DNA from: Pseudomonas argentinensis | GTDB taxonomy: Bacteria; Pseudomonadota; Gammaproteobacteria; Pseudomonadales; Pseudomonadaceae | Direction: 5' to 3' | NCBI RefSeq assembly: GCF_001839655.2 | Contig: NZ_CP056087.1 | Span: forward strand, 2,604,001 to 2,668,000 | Length of the DNA stretch: 64,000 bases | Part shown: positions 38,718-48,077 of the stretch, piece after piece | How positions within the stretch are numbered: the stretch's first letter is position 1 | Layout: each line of letters begins with the position of its first letter | Notes under the pieces: generated by a model | Database searches by the model: none | Told to the model about the DNA's origin: nothing | The model's input: only the letters and a program-made list of their open reading frames with translations | Program-made: the position numbers and the translations under genes

Positions 38718-41700
38718 TAATAATGCAACGGCTGAAAGTTTGTTTCAGAGCTACTGGTCGGACGTGTCTGGGGCGCTATCTAGCACTCTGAGTAATATTT
38801 CCAATAATTACTCTAAGCAAGATTTCTCGAGTGCGGCAAAGCGTGCTGAGATAGTCGCTGATTTGGCTGCGCAATACGACCACTTTTCAAGTAGAGCTTC
38901 AGAGCTTGCCAAGTCAGCGGATAAAGCTGGCTTGGACATGAAGAAAAGTGCGCAAAACGCGTTAGATAGTGCCTCTTTAATGTTTAAGCAGCAGGCAGAC
39001 AGTCTCCGGACTCAAGGCATGGATGCCGCACAGAAGCTAAATGCAGACTTGTTGAGTGGTTTGAATAGGGATTTGCTTGCTAAAACTGGTGGGGCGCTTG
39101 GTGCTTTAGGAGACGTCCTCGATATTGGCTTGAAGTCTCTTGAGGGTGACTATTACGGTGCTGCAGGAGCTTTTATTGGCGCAGTGGCCAGCGCGGCGCT
39201 TGCTGCTGCTCTGGTCGGTCTTACTGGATGGATAACAATACCACTAGCTATTGGCTTTGGTATGTTGGCTGGTGAAAGTTTTGAGAAGATATTCAATTAT
39301 CTAGACCCTTTAGGAATAAATTCCGGTGTGAACGCGGACTTTCTCGGGGCGTTAAATTTTGTTCAGCGGTACGACCCTTTAGTGCTGGATCTGGATGGCG
39401 ACGGAATAGAGACTGTATCAGCTAATTCCGGGATTGTTTTCGATTTCAACGGTGATGGACTGAAAACCGGTACGGGCTGGATTAAAAAAGACGATGGCTT
39501 CCTCGTTCTTGACCGCAATGGCAATGGTGCTATTGATAACGGCAGTGAGCTTTTTGGCGTAGATACTGTTAAGAAAAATGGACAGAAAGCCACTGGCGGA
39601 TTCGATGCGCTTAGTGATCTGGACAGCAATGGTGACGGTGTCTTTGATGCTACCGATAATGCCTTTGCCGGTGTCAGAGTATGGCAAGACCTCAATCAAG
39701 ACGGAATAGCTCAGGCAAGCGAGCTAAAGAGCTTGGCTGAACATGATATAGCCGCGATCAACTTGGGCTCGAAGTCTACGAGCCAGGCCTCCAACGGTAA
39801 CCTGATCACAGCTGAAGGCAGTTTTGTGCGTACCGATGGCAGCAAGGGGGTGGTCAATGGCAACCAAAGCGTCATAGCTAACCTCGACCTCGCAAGTAAT
39901 CCCTTTTATCGTGAATACTCCGATACTAATCCGGCGGCAGCCGACTCGTCTTTACCCGACTTGAAAGGCTCGGGCGCGGTGCGTGATCTACGCGACGCTG
40001 CCGCATCAAACGCTGGATTAAGTTCAGCAGTTTCCGCCTACTCTCAAGCACAAACGCGTGAAGAGCAAATTTCGCTTGTCGATATTTTGATCGCCGAGTG
40101 GGCCGCTAGCAGCAACTATAAGATGCTCTTTGAGCGAATTGATGACATGAAGCATGGCGTCATTCCTATCGAGTTTTCTTATTCATGGAGTTTGCCTGAT
40201 AGACTTGTCGGAAGCTCAAGTGGTGGTGGCAGCAGCAGCGGCGTAATTGCTGTTGGAGCCGAAGGTTGGAATAATGAAAAGAAACCTACTGCTGAACAGC
40301 TCGAAAAAAAACAGTTACTGGAGCGGGTTAGGATTCTTGAGGTATTTAACGGTCAGAATTTTTTCAATTTCTCTAGAGAAGAAAAGAAGGATAGCAAAGG
40401 TGAGGTTGTCAGTGATGACATTAGATTGGTGGCCGGTACTTCTACAAGGACTAAATCTACTCGTCGTACAGGAAGTTTGTCGGGCATTCCGTCCCTAATA
40501 TATATAACTGAGGAAGATCTTGCGCTCAGTCAAGGTCAGTCTGATTTGATCAATCAGTCCTATGAAAAGCTTCGCGAGTCTATTTATGATGGGCTGTTGC
40601 TCCAAACAAGGTTGAAAGCATATTTTGAATCTGTAGTTACGGTTTTTACCGATGAAGGCCCTAAGCTTGATTTTTTCGGCGCGGAAAAACTTTTTTTAGA
40701 CGTCGCCGGCAGCGATCCAGTAAAGTCAGTAGTGGATCTTGTGGATTTTCGAAAGGTTTTGAAAGAACACATATCTGCGTATACCTTTGATGGCGTTCTC
40801 ACTAAGCTTGTCCCCTACCTAACAGATCCCCAGGTTGTTCATGTAGTTGCCCAGCTTGGGGAAGGTTCACCATTGGTAATCGGCGACTCGTTTGCAAGCT
40901 TGTTACGTGGCTCAGACGCGTCCGAATTTATGTACGGGCGAAATGGTGACGATACGTTGACGGGGGGCGCCGGTGATGACTTCCTTCACGGCGGTGCCGG
41001 CAACGACAAGCTTGATGGCGGTACCGGCATCAACCGCCTGTACGGTGGTGAAGGTGATGACACCTTGATGGTGAACTACAACGCCCGTGACAACGTGTTC
41101 GAGGGCGGCAAGGGTAATGACATCCTGCACGGCAGCTATAACTCGGACACCTACGTGTTCAACCTGGGTGACGGCCAGGACACCATCGTCGAAACCGGCG
41201 CGAACTCTGATGCCGTTGATGTCCTGCGCTTTGGCACGGGCATCGTGGCCGGTGATATCCAGGTGCAGAAGCGGGGCACGGATCTAGTTTTTGCGCACGC
41301 CAATGGCACCGATCAGGTTCTGGTGAGGAACTGGTTCAGCTCGGATACGAACTCGCTTCATGGTGCGACCCCAAGCGCCCGTCTCGAGCGCGTGGAGTTT
41401 GCTGATGGCACAGCCTGGACTCAGAAGCAGGTCGAGTCAGCGGTGGTGTCGCAAGGCACTACGGAGAATGACAAGCTGATCGGCTGGAGTGGCAACGACA
41501 TCATGCATGGCGGTGCGGGCAACGACACGCTTGATGGCGGTACCGGTACCAACCACCTGTACGGTGGCGAGGGCGACGACACCTTGATGGTGAACTACAA
41601 CGCCCGTGACAACGTGTTCGAGGGTGGCAAGGGTAACGATACGCTGCACGGCAGCTACAACTCGGACACCTACGTGTTCAACCTGGGTGACGGCCAGGAC

Positions 41701-44115
41701 ACCATCGTCGAAACCGGCGCGAACTCTGATGCCGTTGATGTCCTGCGCTTTGGCACGGGCATCGTGGCCGGTGATATCCAGGTGCAGAAGCGGGGCACGG
41801 ATCTAGTTTTTGCGCACGCCAATGGCACCGATCAGGTTCTGGTGAGGAACTGGTTCAGCTCGGATACGAACTCGCTTCATGGTGCGACCCCAAGCGCCCG
41901 TCTCGAGCGCGTGGAGTTTGCTGATGGCACAGCCTGGACTCAGAAGCAGGTCGAGTCAGCGGTGGTGTCGCAAGGCACTACGGAGAATGACAAGCTGATC
42001 GGCTGGAATGGCAGCGACATCATGTACGGCGGTGCCGGCAACGACACACTCGATGGCGGCACCGGTACCAACCGCCTGTACGGTGGTGAAGGTGATGACA
42101 CCTTGATGGTGAACTACAACGCCCGTGACAACGTGTTCGAGGGCGGCAAGGGTAATGACATCCTGCACGGCAGCTATAACTCGGACACCTACGTGTTCAA
42201 CCTGGGTGACGGCCAGGACACCATCGTCGAAACCGGCGCGAACTCTGATGCCGTTGATGTCCTGCGCTTTGGCACGGGCATCGTGGCCGGTGATATCCAG
42301 GTGCAGAAGCGGGGCACGGATCTAGTTTTTGCGCACGCCAATGGCACCGATCAGGTTCTGGTGAGGAACTGGTTCAGCTCGGATACGAACTCGCTTCATG
42401 GTGCGACCCCAAGCGCCCGTCTCGAGCGCGTGGAGTTTGCTGATGGCACAGCCTGGACTCAGAAGCAGGTCGAGTCAGCGGTGGTGTCGCAAGGCACTAC
42501 GGAGAATGACAAGCTGATCGGCTGGAATGGCAGCGACATCATGTACGGCGGTGCCGGCAACGACACACTCGATGGCGGCACCGGTACCAACCGCCTGTAC
42601 GGTGGTGAAGGTGATGACACCTTGATGGTGAACTACAACGCCCGTGACAACGTGTTCGAGGGCGGCAAGGGTAATGACATCCTGCACGGCAGCTATAACT
42701 CGGACACCTACGTGTTCAACCTGGGTGACGGCCAGGACACCATCGTCGAAACCGGCGCGAACTCTGATGCCGTTGATGTCCTGCGCTTTGGCACGGGCAT
42801 CGTGGCCGGTGATATCCAGGTGCAGAAGCGGGGCACGGATCTAGTTTTTGCGCACGCCAATGGCACCGATCAGGTTCTGGTGAGGAACTGGTTCAGCTCG
42901 GATACGAACTCGCTTCATGGTGCGACCCCAAGCGCCCGTCTCGAGCGCGTGGAGTTTGCTGATGGCACAGCCTGGACTCAGAAGCAGGTCGAGTCAGCGG
43001 TGGTGTCGCAAGGCACTACGGAGAATGACAAGCTGATCGGCTGGAATGGCAGCGACATCATGTACGGCGGTGCCGGCAACGACACACTCGATGGCGGCAC
43101 CGGTACCAACCGCCTGTACGGTGGTGAAGGTGATGACACCTTGATGGTGAACTACAACGCCCGTGACAACGTGTTCGAGGGCGGCAAGGGTAATGACATC
43201 CTGCACGGCAGCTATAACTCGGACACCTACGTGTTCAACCTGGGTGACGGCCAGGACACCATCGTCGAAACCGGCGCGAACTCTGATGCCGTTGATGTCC
43301 TGCGCTTTGGCACGGGCATCGTGGCCGGTGATATCCAGGTGCAGAAGCGGGGCACGGATCTAGTTTTTGCGCACGCCAATGGCACCGATCAGGTTCTGGT
43401 GAGGAACTGGTTCAGCTCGGATACGAACTCGCTTCATGGTGCGACCCCAAGCGCCCGTCTCGAGCGCGTGGAGTTTGCTGATGGCACAGCCTGGACTCAG
43501 AAGCAGGTCGAGTCAGCGGTGGTGTCGCAAGGCACTACGGAGAATGACAAGCTGATCGGCTGGAATGGCAGCGACATCATGTACGGCGGTGCCGGCAACG
43601 ACACACTCGATGGCGGCACCGGTACCAACCGCCTGTACGGTGGGGAAGGTGATGACACCTTGATGGTGAACTACAACGCCCGTGACAACGTGTTCGAGGG
43701 CGGCAAGGGTAATGACATCCTGCACGGCAGCTATAACTCGGACACCTACGTGTTCAACCTGGGTGACGGCCAGGACACCATCGTCGAAACCGGCGCGAAC
43801 TCTGATGCCGTCGACACCCTGCGCTTTGGCGCAGACCTTTCGCCAGAAAATTTATGGTTTCAGCGAAACGGTCAGGATTTGGAAATTTCTATTCTGGGTT
43901 CCGAGGATCGCATGACGGTGTCTAACTGGTACGCAGGGAGTGGTAACCGCGTTGAGGTTTTCCAAACGCATGCGGGATTGGCGCTCACCGAAAGTAGGGT
44001 TCAGAGCTTGGTTAATGCTATGGCAGCGTTCGGCGTACCTTCTGGGGCAGAGGTCAATTTGACCCAGACTCAGAGAGAGAGCCTTGATGTGGTTATAGCG
44101 GCAAACTGGCAATAG
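38710..44115 (+). CDS. giant RTX protein 1 (1801 aa), type I-secreted candidate toxin/adhesin
   Basis: Residues 1-150 are polar and helical. Residues about 151-190 form a Gly/Ala-rich hydrophobic hairpin-like segment (AAGAFIGAVASAALAAALVG, then WITIPLAIGFGMLAG), like pore-forming or glycine-zipper toxins. From about 221 follows a domain with EF-hand-like loops (DPLVLDLDGDGIET, LDRNGNGAID, LDSNGDGVFDATD) also found in FrpC-type and polymorphic RTX proteins. From about 734 come calcium-binding RTX repeats arranged as five full and one partial copies of a 173-residue unit. The C-terminus (LVNAMAAFG through VVIAANWQ) matches the end of RTX protein 2 and is the likely type I secretion signal. The exporter genes follow directly. 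No catalytic domain recognised. Confidence 0.88.
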   Translation: MSDNNATAESLFQSYWSDVSGALSSTLSNISNNYSKQDFSSAAKRAEIVADLAAQYDHFSSRASELAKSADKAGLDMKKSAQNALDSASLMFKQQADSLRTQGMDAAQKLNADLLSGLNRDLLAKTGGALGALGDVLDIGLKSLEGDYYGAAGAFIGAVASAALAAALVGLTGWITIPLAIGFGMLAGESFEKIFNYLDPLGINSGVNADFLGALNFVQRYDPLVLDLDGDGIETVSANSGIVFDFNGDGLKTGTGWIKKDDGFLVLDRNGNGAIDNGSELFGVDTVKKNGQKATGGFDALSDLDSNGDGVFDATDNAFAGVRVWQDLNQDGIAQASELKSLAEHDIAAINLGSKSTSQASNGNLITAEGSFVRTDGSKGVVNGNQSVIANLDLASNPFYREYSDTNPAAADSSLPDLKGSGAVRDLRDAAASNAGLSSAVSAYSQAQTREEQISLVDILIAEWAASSNYKMLFERIDDMKHGVIPIEFSYSWSLPDRLVGSSSGGGSSSGVIAVGAEGWNNEKKPTAEQLEKKQLLERVRILEVFNGQNFFNFSREEKKDSKGEVVSDDIRLVAGTSTRTKSTRRTGSLSGIPSLIYITEEDLALSQGQSDLINQSYEKLRESIYDGLLLQTRLKAYFESVVTVFTDEGPKLDFFGAEKLFLDVAGSDPVKSVVDLVDFRKVLKEHISAYTFDGVLTKLVPYLTDPQVVHVVAQLGEGSPLVIGDSFASLLRGSDASEFMYGRNGDDTLTGGAGDDFLHGGAGNDKLDGGTGINRLYGGEGDDTLMVNYNARDNVFEGGKGNDILHGSYNSDTYVFNLGDGQDTIVETGANSDAVDVLRFGTGIVAGDIQVQKRGTDLVFAHANGTDQVLVRNWFSSDTNSLHGATPSARLERVEFADGTAWTQKQVESAVVSQGTTENDKLIGWSGNDIMHGGAGNDTLDGGTGTNHLYGGEGDDTLMVNYNARDNVFEGGKGNDTLHGSYNSDTYVFNLGDGQDTIVETGANSDAVDVLRFGTGIVAGDIQVQKRGTDLVFAHANGTDQVLVRNWFSSDTNSLHGATPSARLERVEFADGTAWTQKQVESAVVSQGTTENDKLIGWNGSDIMYGGAGNDTLDGGTGTNRLYGGEGDDTLMVNYNARDNVFEGGKGNDILHGSYNSDTYVFNLGDGQDTIVETGANSDAVDVLRFGTGIVAGDIQVQKRGTDLVFAHANGTDQVLVRNWFSSDTNSLHGATPSARLERVEFADGTAWTQKQVESAVVSQGTTENDKLIGWNGSDIMYGGAGNDTLDGGTGTNRLYGGEGDDTLMVNYNARDNVFEGGKGNDILHGSYNSDTYVFNLGDGQDTIVETGANSDAVDVLRFGTGIVAGDIQVQKRGTDLVFAHANGTDQVLVRNWFSSDTNSLHGATPSARLERVEFADGTAWTQKQVESAVVSQGTTENDKLIGWNGSDIMYGGAGNDTLDGGTGTNRLYGGEGDDTLMVNYNARDNVFEGGKGNDILHGSYNSDTYVFNLGDGQDTIVETGANSDAVDVLRFGTGIVAGDIQVQKRGTDLVFAHANGTDQVLVRNWFSSDTNSLHGATPSARLERVEFADGTAWTQKQVESAVVSQGTTENDKLIGWNGSDIMYGGAGNDTLDGGTGTNRLYGGEGDDTLMVNYNARDNVFEGGKGNDILHGSYNSDTYVFNLGDGQDTIVETGANSDAVDTLRFGADLSPENLWFQRNGQDLEISILGSEDRMTVSNWYAGSGNRVEVFQTHAGLALTESRVQSLVNAMAAFGVPSGAEVNLTQTQRESLDVVIAANWQ
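40990..43818 (+). repeat. 519-bp tandem repeat array within RTX gene 1 (5 full + partial)
   Basis: Unit starts at 40990, 41509, 42028, 42547, 43066 and 43585 are exactly 519 bases (173 codons) apart; the sixth copy is cut after about 230 bases. The copies from 42028 to 43584 look identical by eye, while copies 1 and 2 carry a few substitutions. Each unit encodes RTX nonapeptides followed by a beta-rich spacer (FGTGIVAGDIQVQKRGTDLV) of the hemolysin-type calcium-binding-related type. This implies recent unequal crossing-over or gene conversion. Confidence 0.95.
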
Positions 44116-44122
44116 GAAACTA

Positions 44123-44166
44123 GGGCCGTAGCTACAATTTTTGTACGAGTTGCGGCCCGTTTTCTT
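44123..44166 (+). terminator. probable rho-independent terminator after RTX gene 1
   Basis: Hairpin with GGGCCG at 44123-44128 pairing CGGCCC at 44153-44158, extended by further pairs with two G-T wobbles, then GTTTTCTT. It lies eight bases after the RTX stop and would separate or attenuate transcription of the exporter genes. Confidence 0.65.
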
Positions 44167-44306
44167 GATTCTCCCCATTTTGACAATTACCTGCCGGCGT
44201 TAGGTGGCAAATCCTCTAATTCACCATCCGTCGGGGTAGGATTTGTGACGTATTTGGTGTTCGTCAGCTTGTCCCGCTGGCGGTACCAAGTACAATTCCG
44301 CAAGCC

Positions 44307-46493
44307 ATGGCGCTTCGCCATCCCACATGCACGGATGCACAGATGCTGAACGATTCAGCTGCTCCCGAGCCAGCCGCAGAGCTGGATACAGGCCTTGCCT
44401 GCCTAGTTATGTTGGCGCGTTTTCATAACGTTGCTGCTTCTCCTGAACAACTCACGCACGAATACGCCGAAGACGGCCGACTGTTTGGTCGCCCGGAAAT
44501 CTTGCTGGCTGCGAAGAAGCTGGGGCTTAAAGCCAAGTCCGCACGTAGTTCGCTCTCGCGACTGACGCAAACGCCTCTGCCTGCCATCGCCGTCGATACC
44601 GATGGCCGCTTTTTCATCATCGCCCGGATGGATGAAGGCAAGGCGCTGATCCATGATCCCCGCGCGCAGCGCCCCGAAGTGCTCACTCAGGAAGACCTTG
44701 AGGCTCGCTGGACAGGCGAACTGCTGCTGATCCGCTCCGAAGCCTCGATGGCGGGGGAGCTTTCGCGGTTCGACTTCACCTGGTTCATCCCCGCGATCGT
44801 CAAATACCGCAAGCTGCTGGGGGAGGTGCTGCTCGTTTCCTTCGTGCTGCAGATCTTCGCCTTGCTGACACCGCTGTTCTTCCAAGTCGTCATGGACAAG
44901 GTGTTGGTGCACCGTGGCCTGACCACTCTGGACGTGATTGCCATCGGCCTGCTCGGCATCATGATTTTTGAGACGTTGCTGTCAGGCTTACGAAGCTATG
45001 TCTTCGCCCATACGGCCAGCCGTATCGATGTGGAGCTGGGGTCAAGGTTGTTTCGTCATCTGGTCACGCTGCCCTTGTCTTACTTCCAGGCCCGTAGGGT
45101 GGGGGACTCGGTCGCCCGGGTTCGGGAGCTGGAGAACATTCGTAGCTTCCTGACCGGCAACGCGATCACGCTTGTGCTGGATGTGCTGTTCTCGGTGGTG
45201 TTTATCGCTGTGATGTTCATGTACAGCGGCTGGCTGACTCTGGTTGTCATTCTGTCACTGCCGCTGTACTTCATCGTCTCGTTGCTGATTACGCCGGTGT
45301 TGCGTGCGCGGTTGAACGAGAGCTTCACCCGTGGCGCGGAAAATCAGGCGTTCTTGGTGGAAACCGTCAACGGCATCGATACTCTCAAATCCATGGCCGT
45401 CGAGCCGCAGATCAACCGCAAGTGGGATAACCAGCTTGCCGGCTATGTGGCCGCAAGCTTCAAGACCCAGAACCTGTCGAACCTGGCCAATGAAAGCGTC
45501 GGTTTGATTGGCAAACTGGTGACGGTGGCGACCCTATGGCTGGGCGCTCGTCTGGTGATCGATGGGCAATTGAGTGTGGGCCAACTGATCGCCTTCAACA
45601 TGCTGGCCGGCCGGGTTTCTCAGCCGATCATGCGCCTCGCTCAGCTATGGACGAACTTCCAGCAAACCGGCGTCTCGGTGCAGCGCCTTGGCGACATTCT
45701 CAACACACGAACAGAAATGTCCCAGTCCTCGCGCAGTGCGTTGCCTCCCCTTAAAGGCGATATCGAATTCGACCAGGTGCAGTTCCGATATCGGCCGGAC
45801 GGTTCGGAAGTGCTGCGTGGGGTCAGCCTGAAAATCCAGGCGGGTGAGGTGATCGGGGTGGTGGGCCGCTCCGGCTCGGGCAAGAGTACGTTGACACGTC
45901 TGTTGCAGCGGCTTTACACCCCAGAGCGCGGGCGTGTGCTGGTCGACGGCATGGATCTCGCGTTGGCAGACGTATCGTCCCTGCGCAGGCAGATCGGCGT
46001 GGTGCTGCAGGACAATATGCTGTTCGCCCGCAGCATCCGGGAAAACATCGCATTGACCGATCCTGGCGCGCCTATCGAGGTCGTGATGCAGGCTGCAAAG
46101 ATGGCCGGGGCCCATGACTTTATTCTTGAGCTGCCGGAAGGCTATGACACCGTCGTCGGTGAGCACGGTGCCTCGCTCTCGGGTGGTCAAAGGCAGCGCG
46201 TGGCCATCGCCCGGGCCCTGATCGGCAACCCGCGCATCCTGATTTTCGACGAGGCCACCAGTGCCCTCGATTACGAATCCGAGCGCGTCATCCAGCAGAA
46301 CATGCAGGCCATCTGTAAGGGACGGACGGTGATCATCATTGCTCACCGGCTATCCGCTGTGCGCGATGCGAACCGCATCGTTGTCATGGATCGTGGCCAG
46401 ATCGTGGAGCAGGGCAGTCACTCGGAGTTGCTGACTCACCAGGCAGGGCATTACTCGCGCTTGCATCGGTTGCAGCAGGGGGATGTGGCATGA
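44307..46493 (+). CDS. type I secretion ABC transporter/permease with degenerate C39 domain
   Basis: A 728-residue inner membrane exporter. Residues about 25-140 form a C39 peptidase-like domain in which the catalytic Cys position is occupied by Thr (DTGLACLVMLARFHNV instead of the usual CGLAC), so it is a substrate-docking domain as in HlyB, not a protease. Six-helix ABC membrane domain (about 160-430). ATPase domain with Walker A GRSGSGKST (about 519), signature LSGGQRQR (about 624), Walker B ILIFDEATSALD and H-loop IIAHRLS. It powers export of the two RTX proteins. An in-frame ATG at 44343 is an alternative start. HlyD follows after 48 bases. Confidence 0.93.
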   Translation: MALRHPTCTDAQMLNDSAAPEPAAELDTGLACLVMLARFHNVAASPEQLTHEYAEDGRLFGRPEILLAAKKLGLKAKSARSSLSRLTQTPLPAIAVDTDGRFFIIARMDEGKALIHDPRAQRPEVLTQEDLEARWTGELLLIRSEASMAGELSRFDFTWFIPAIVKYRKLLGEVLLVSFVLQIFALLTPLFFQVVMDKVLVHRGLTTLDVIAIGLLGIMIFETLLSGLRSYVFAHTASRIDVELGSRLFRHLVTLPLSYFQARRVGDSVARVRELENIRSFLTGNAITLVLDVLFSVVFIAVMFMYSGWLTLVVILSLPLYFIVSLLITPVLRARLNESFTRGAENQAFLVETVNGIDTLKSMAVEPQINRKWDNQLAGYVAASFKTQNLSNLANESVGLIGKLVTVATLWLGARLVIDGQLSVGQLIAFNMLAGRVSQPIMRLAQLWTNFQQTGVSVQRLGDILNTRTEMSQSSRSALPPLKGDIEFDQVQFRYRPDGSEVLRGVSLKIQAGEVIGVVGRSGSGKSTLTRLLQRLYTPERGRVLVDGMDLALADVSSLRRQIGVVLQDNMLFARSIRENIALTDPGAPIEVVMQAAKMAGAHDFILELPEGYDTVVGEHGASLSGGQRQRVAIARALIGNPRILIFDEATSALDYESERVIQQNMQAICKGRTVIIIAHRLSAVRDANRIVVMDRGQIVEQGSHSELLTHQAGHYSRLHRLQQGDVA

Positions 46494-46541
46494 GCAGTTG
46501 TCTAGCGTCGTGCGTACTGCCGTTGGCAAAGGAGCAATGCC

Positions 46542-47957
46542 ATGGGCGCTAAGCGTGAGTTGCTCAATCGTTACCGCAGTGCCTGGCGTCACTCATGGCG
46601 TAACCGCAAGGCGATGGATGCGCCGCCTCGGCTAAGTCACGAAGTTCAATTTCTGCCCGCTGCGCTGGCATTGCAGGAAAAGCCCGTGCACCCGGCACCA
46701 CGTTATATCCAGTGGACGATCATGGTCTTCGCGGCGCTCGCGTTGGTCTGGGCCTGTGTCGGCGAGATCGACGTCGTGGCCACTGCAACCGGCAAGATAG
46801 TGCCAAGCGGTAAGACCAAGGTCATCCAGCCCAATGAGGTGGCCGTCGTGAAGGCCATTTATGTGCACGATGGCCAGCAAGTGAAAGCAGGTGAGCTGCT
46901 TGTCGAGCTCGATAGCCAGATCACTGGAGCGGATGTCGAGCGACTCCACAGTGAGCTACTTGCCGCCCAGGTCGATAGTGCCCGCGCTCGACTGCTTCTG
47001 CAGGCGATAAAGGATAAGACCGAGCCCGCATCGGTTTCCGGTTTTATTGCGAACGCCACTCCCGCCCAGCAAGAAAGTCTGCAGCGGTGGGTGCAAGGCC
47101 AGTATCTCGAACTGCGTGCGGCTCTCGATCAAAGCGATGCCCAGATCGAGCAGCGCGAGGCTGAAATACGTTCCCTGCGAGCCTCTATCACTGCGCTCAG
47201 CAAAACGCTCCCTATCTCCCGTGAGCTGGCAGCCGACTACCGTGGCCTGCTCGACAAGCAGTTTGTCGCCAAGCACGCTTATCTGGAGAAAGAGCAGCTT
47301 CTGCTGGATCAAGAGCGTGAGCTGGCCCAACAAAAAGCACGAATCAGCGAACTGGAAGCCGCTTTGAAGGCCGCACAGCAGCAACGCACAGGGGTCTTGG
47401 CTCAAACGCGCAGAGCGATGCTCGATCTGCAGAACGATGCGGACGTTCGCGCTGCAAGCCTCACTCAAGAACTAAGGAAGGCAGAGCAACGAAATCGACT
47501 CACACAGCTTACGGCCCCTGTAGATGGGACTGTCCAGCAACTGGCGATCCATACCCAAGGCGGCGTTGTCACTCAGGCCCAGCCACTGATGGTGGTTGTT
47601 CCAAGTGATCAGCCTGTGGAGGTAGAAGCAATGCTTGAGAACAAGGACGTCGGTTTCGTACGTCCTGGCCAGGCCGTAGAAGTGAAGGTCGAGACCTTTA
47701 ACTTCACAAAATACGGCGTGGTAGATGGGACTGTGGTGAGCGTATCCAGTGATGCGATTGAGGACGAGAAGCTCGGTTTGGTTTACAGCACTCGGATTCA
47801 ACTCAAAGACAACAAAATAGCTGTAAGTGGGCACTTTGTAGAGCTTTCTCCAGGGATGGCTGTCAGGGCAGAAGTTAAAACGCAGAAGCGAAGAGTGATC
47901 GACTATTTCTTAAGCCCGCTACAGCAATATGTAGACGAAAGTTTGATAGAGCGATAG
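46542..47957 (+). CDS. HlyD-family type I secretion periplasmic adaptor
   Basis: A 471-residue membrane fusion protein: cytoplasmic N-terminus of about 55 residues, single TM (YIQWTIMVFAALALVWACVG), lipoyl/barrel-sandwich half-motif (GKIVPSGKTKVIQPNEVAVV), long coiled-coil (about 125-330), and second half-motif with LTAPVDGTVQQLAIHTQGG, typical of HlyD/LapC-type proteins. It bridges the ABC exporter and the TolC-type protein. AAGGAG lies eight bases before the ATG. The last codons and stop lie inside an 8-bp tandem repeat (47945-48016). Confidence 0.93.
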   Translation: MGAKRELLNRYRSAWRHSWRNRKAMDAPPRLSHEVQFLPAALALQEKPVHPAPRYIQWTIMVFAALALVWACVGEIDVVATATGKIVPSGKTKVIQPNEVAVVKAIYVHDGQQVKAGELLVELDSQITGADVERLHSELLAAQVDSARARLLLQAIKDKTEPASVSGFIANATPAQQESLQRWVQGQYLELRAALDQSDAQIEQREAEIRSLRASITALSKTLPISRELAADYRGLLDKQFVAKHAYLEKEQLLLDQERELAQQKARISELEAALKAAQQQRTGVLAQTRRAMLDLQNDADVRAASLTQELRKAEQRNRLTQLTAPVDGTVQQLAIHTQGGVVTQAQPLMVVVPSDQPVEVEAMLENKDVGFVRPGQAVEVKVETFNFTKYGVVDGTVVSVSSDAIEDEKLGLVYSTRIQLKDNKIAVSGHFVELSPGMAVRAEVKTQKRRVIDYFLSPLQQYVDESLIER

Positions 47958-48016
47958 AGCGATAGAGCGATAGAGCGATAGAGCGATAGAGCGATAGAGC
48001 GATAGAGCGATAGAGC
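47945..48016. repeat. 8-bp tandem repeat, 9 copies of GATAGAGC
   Basis: Nine perfect head-to-tail copies with a tenth degenerate one following. The first two copies contain the last codons and stop (TAG) of the HlyD gene; the rest lie in the leader of the next gene (starts 48078). The unit length is not a multiple of three, as in phase-variable simple repeats, but the stop falls in copy two, so changes in copy number would mainly alter spacing to the downstream genes. Confidence 0.95.
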
Positions 48017-48077
48017 GGTAGGACTGAAATTGGTTACATCGTTCGGCAACAAAGCGTAGTTTTCAATTGGAGAGGAA

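Noticed and set aside
41437..43725. Regularly spaced 70-residue minus-strand frames and 66-residue plus-strand frames in RTX gene 1
   Set aside because: They recur only because the 519-bp repeat recurs; they have no independent start signals.
40990..43818. CRISPR-like regular spacing
   Set aside because: The unit is 519 bases, fully coding and contiguous; there are no short repeats with unique spacers.
47945..48016. Origin iterons
   Set aside because: Units are only 8 bases, directly abutting, and no replication gene or AT-rich unwinding region is adjacent.
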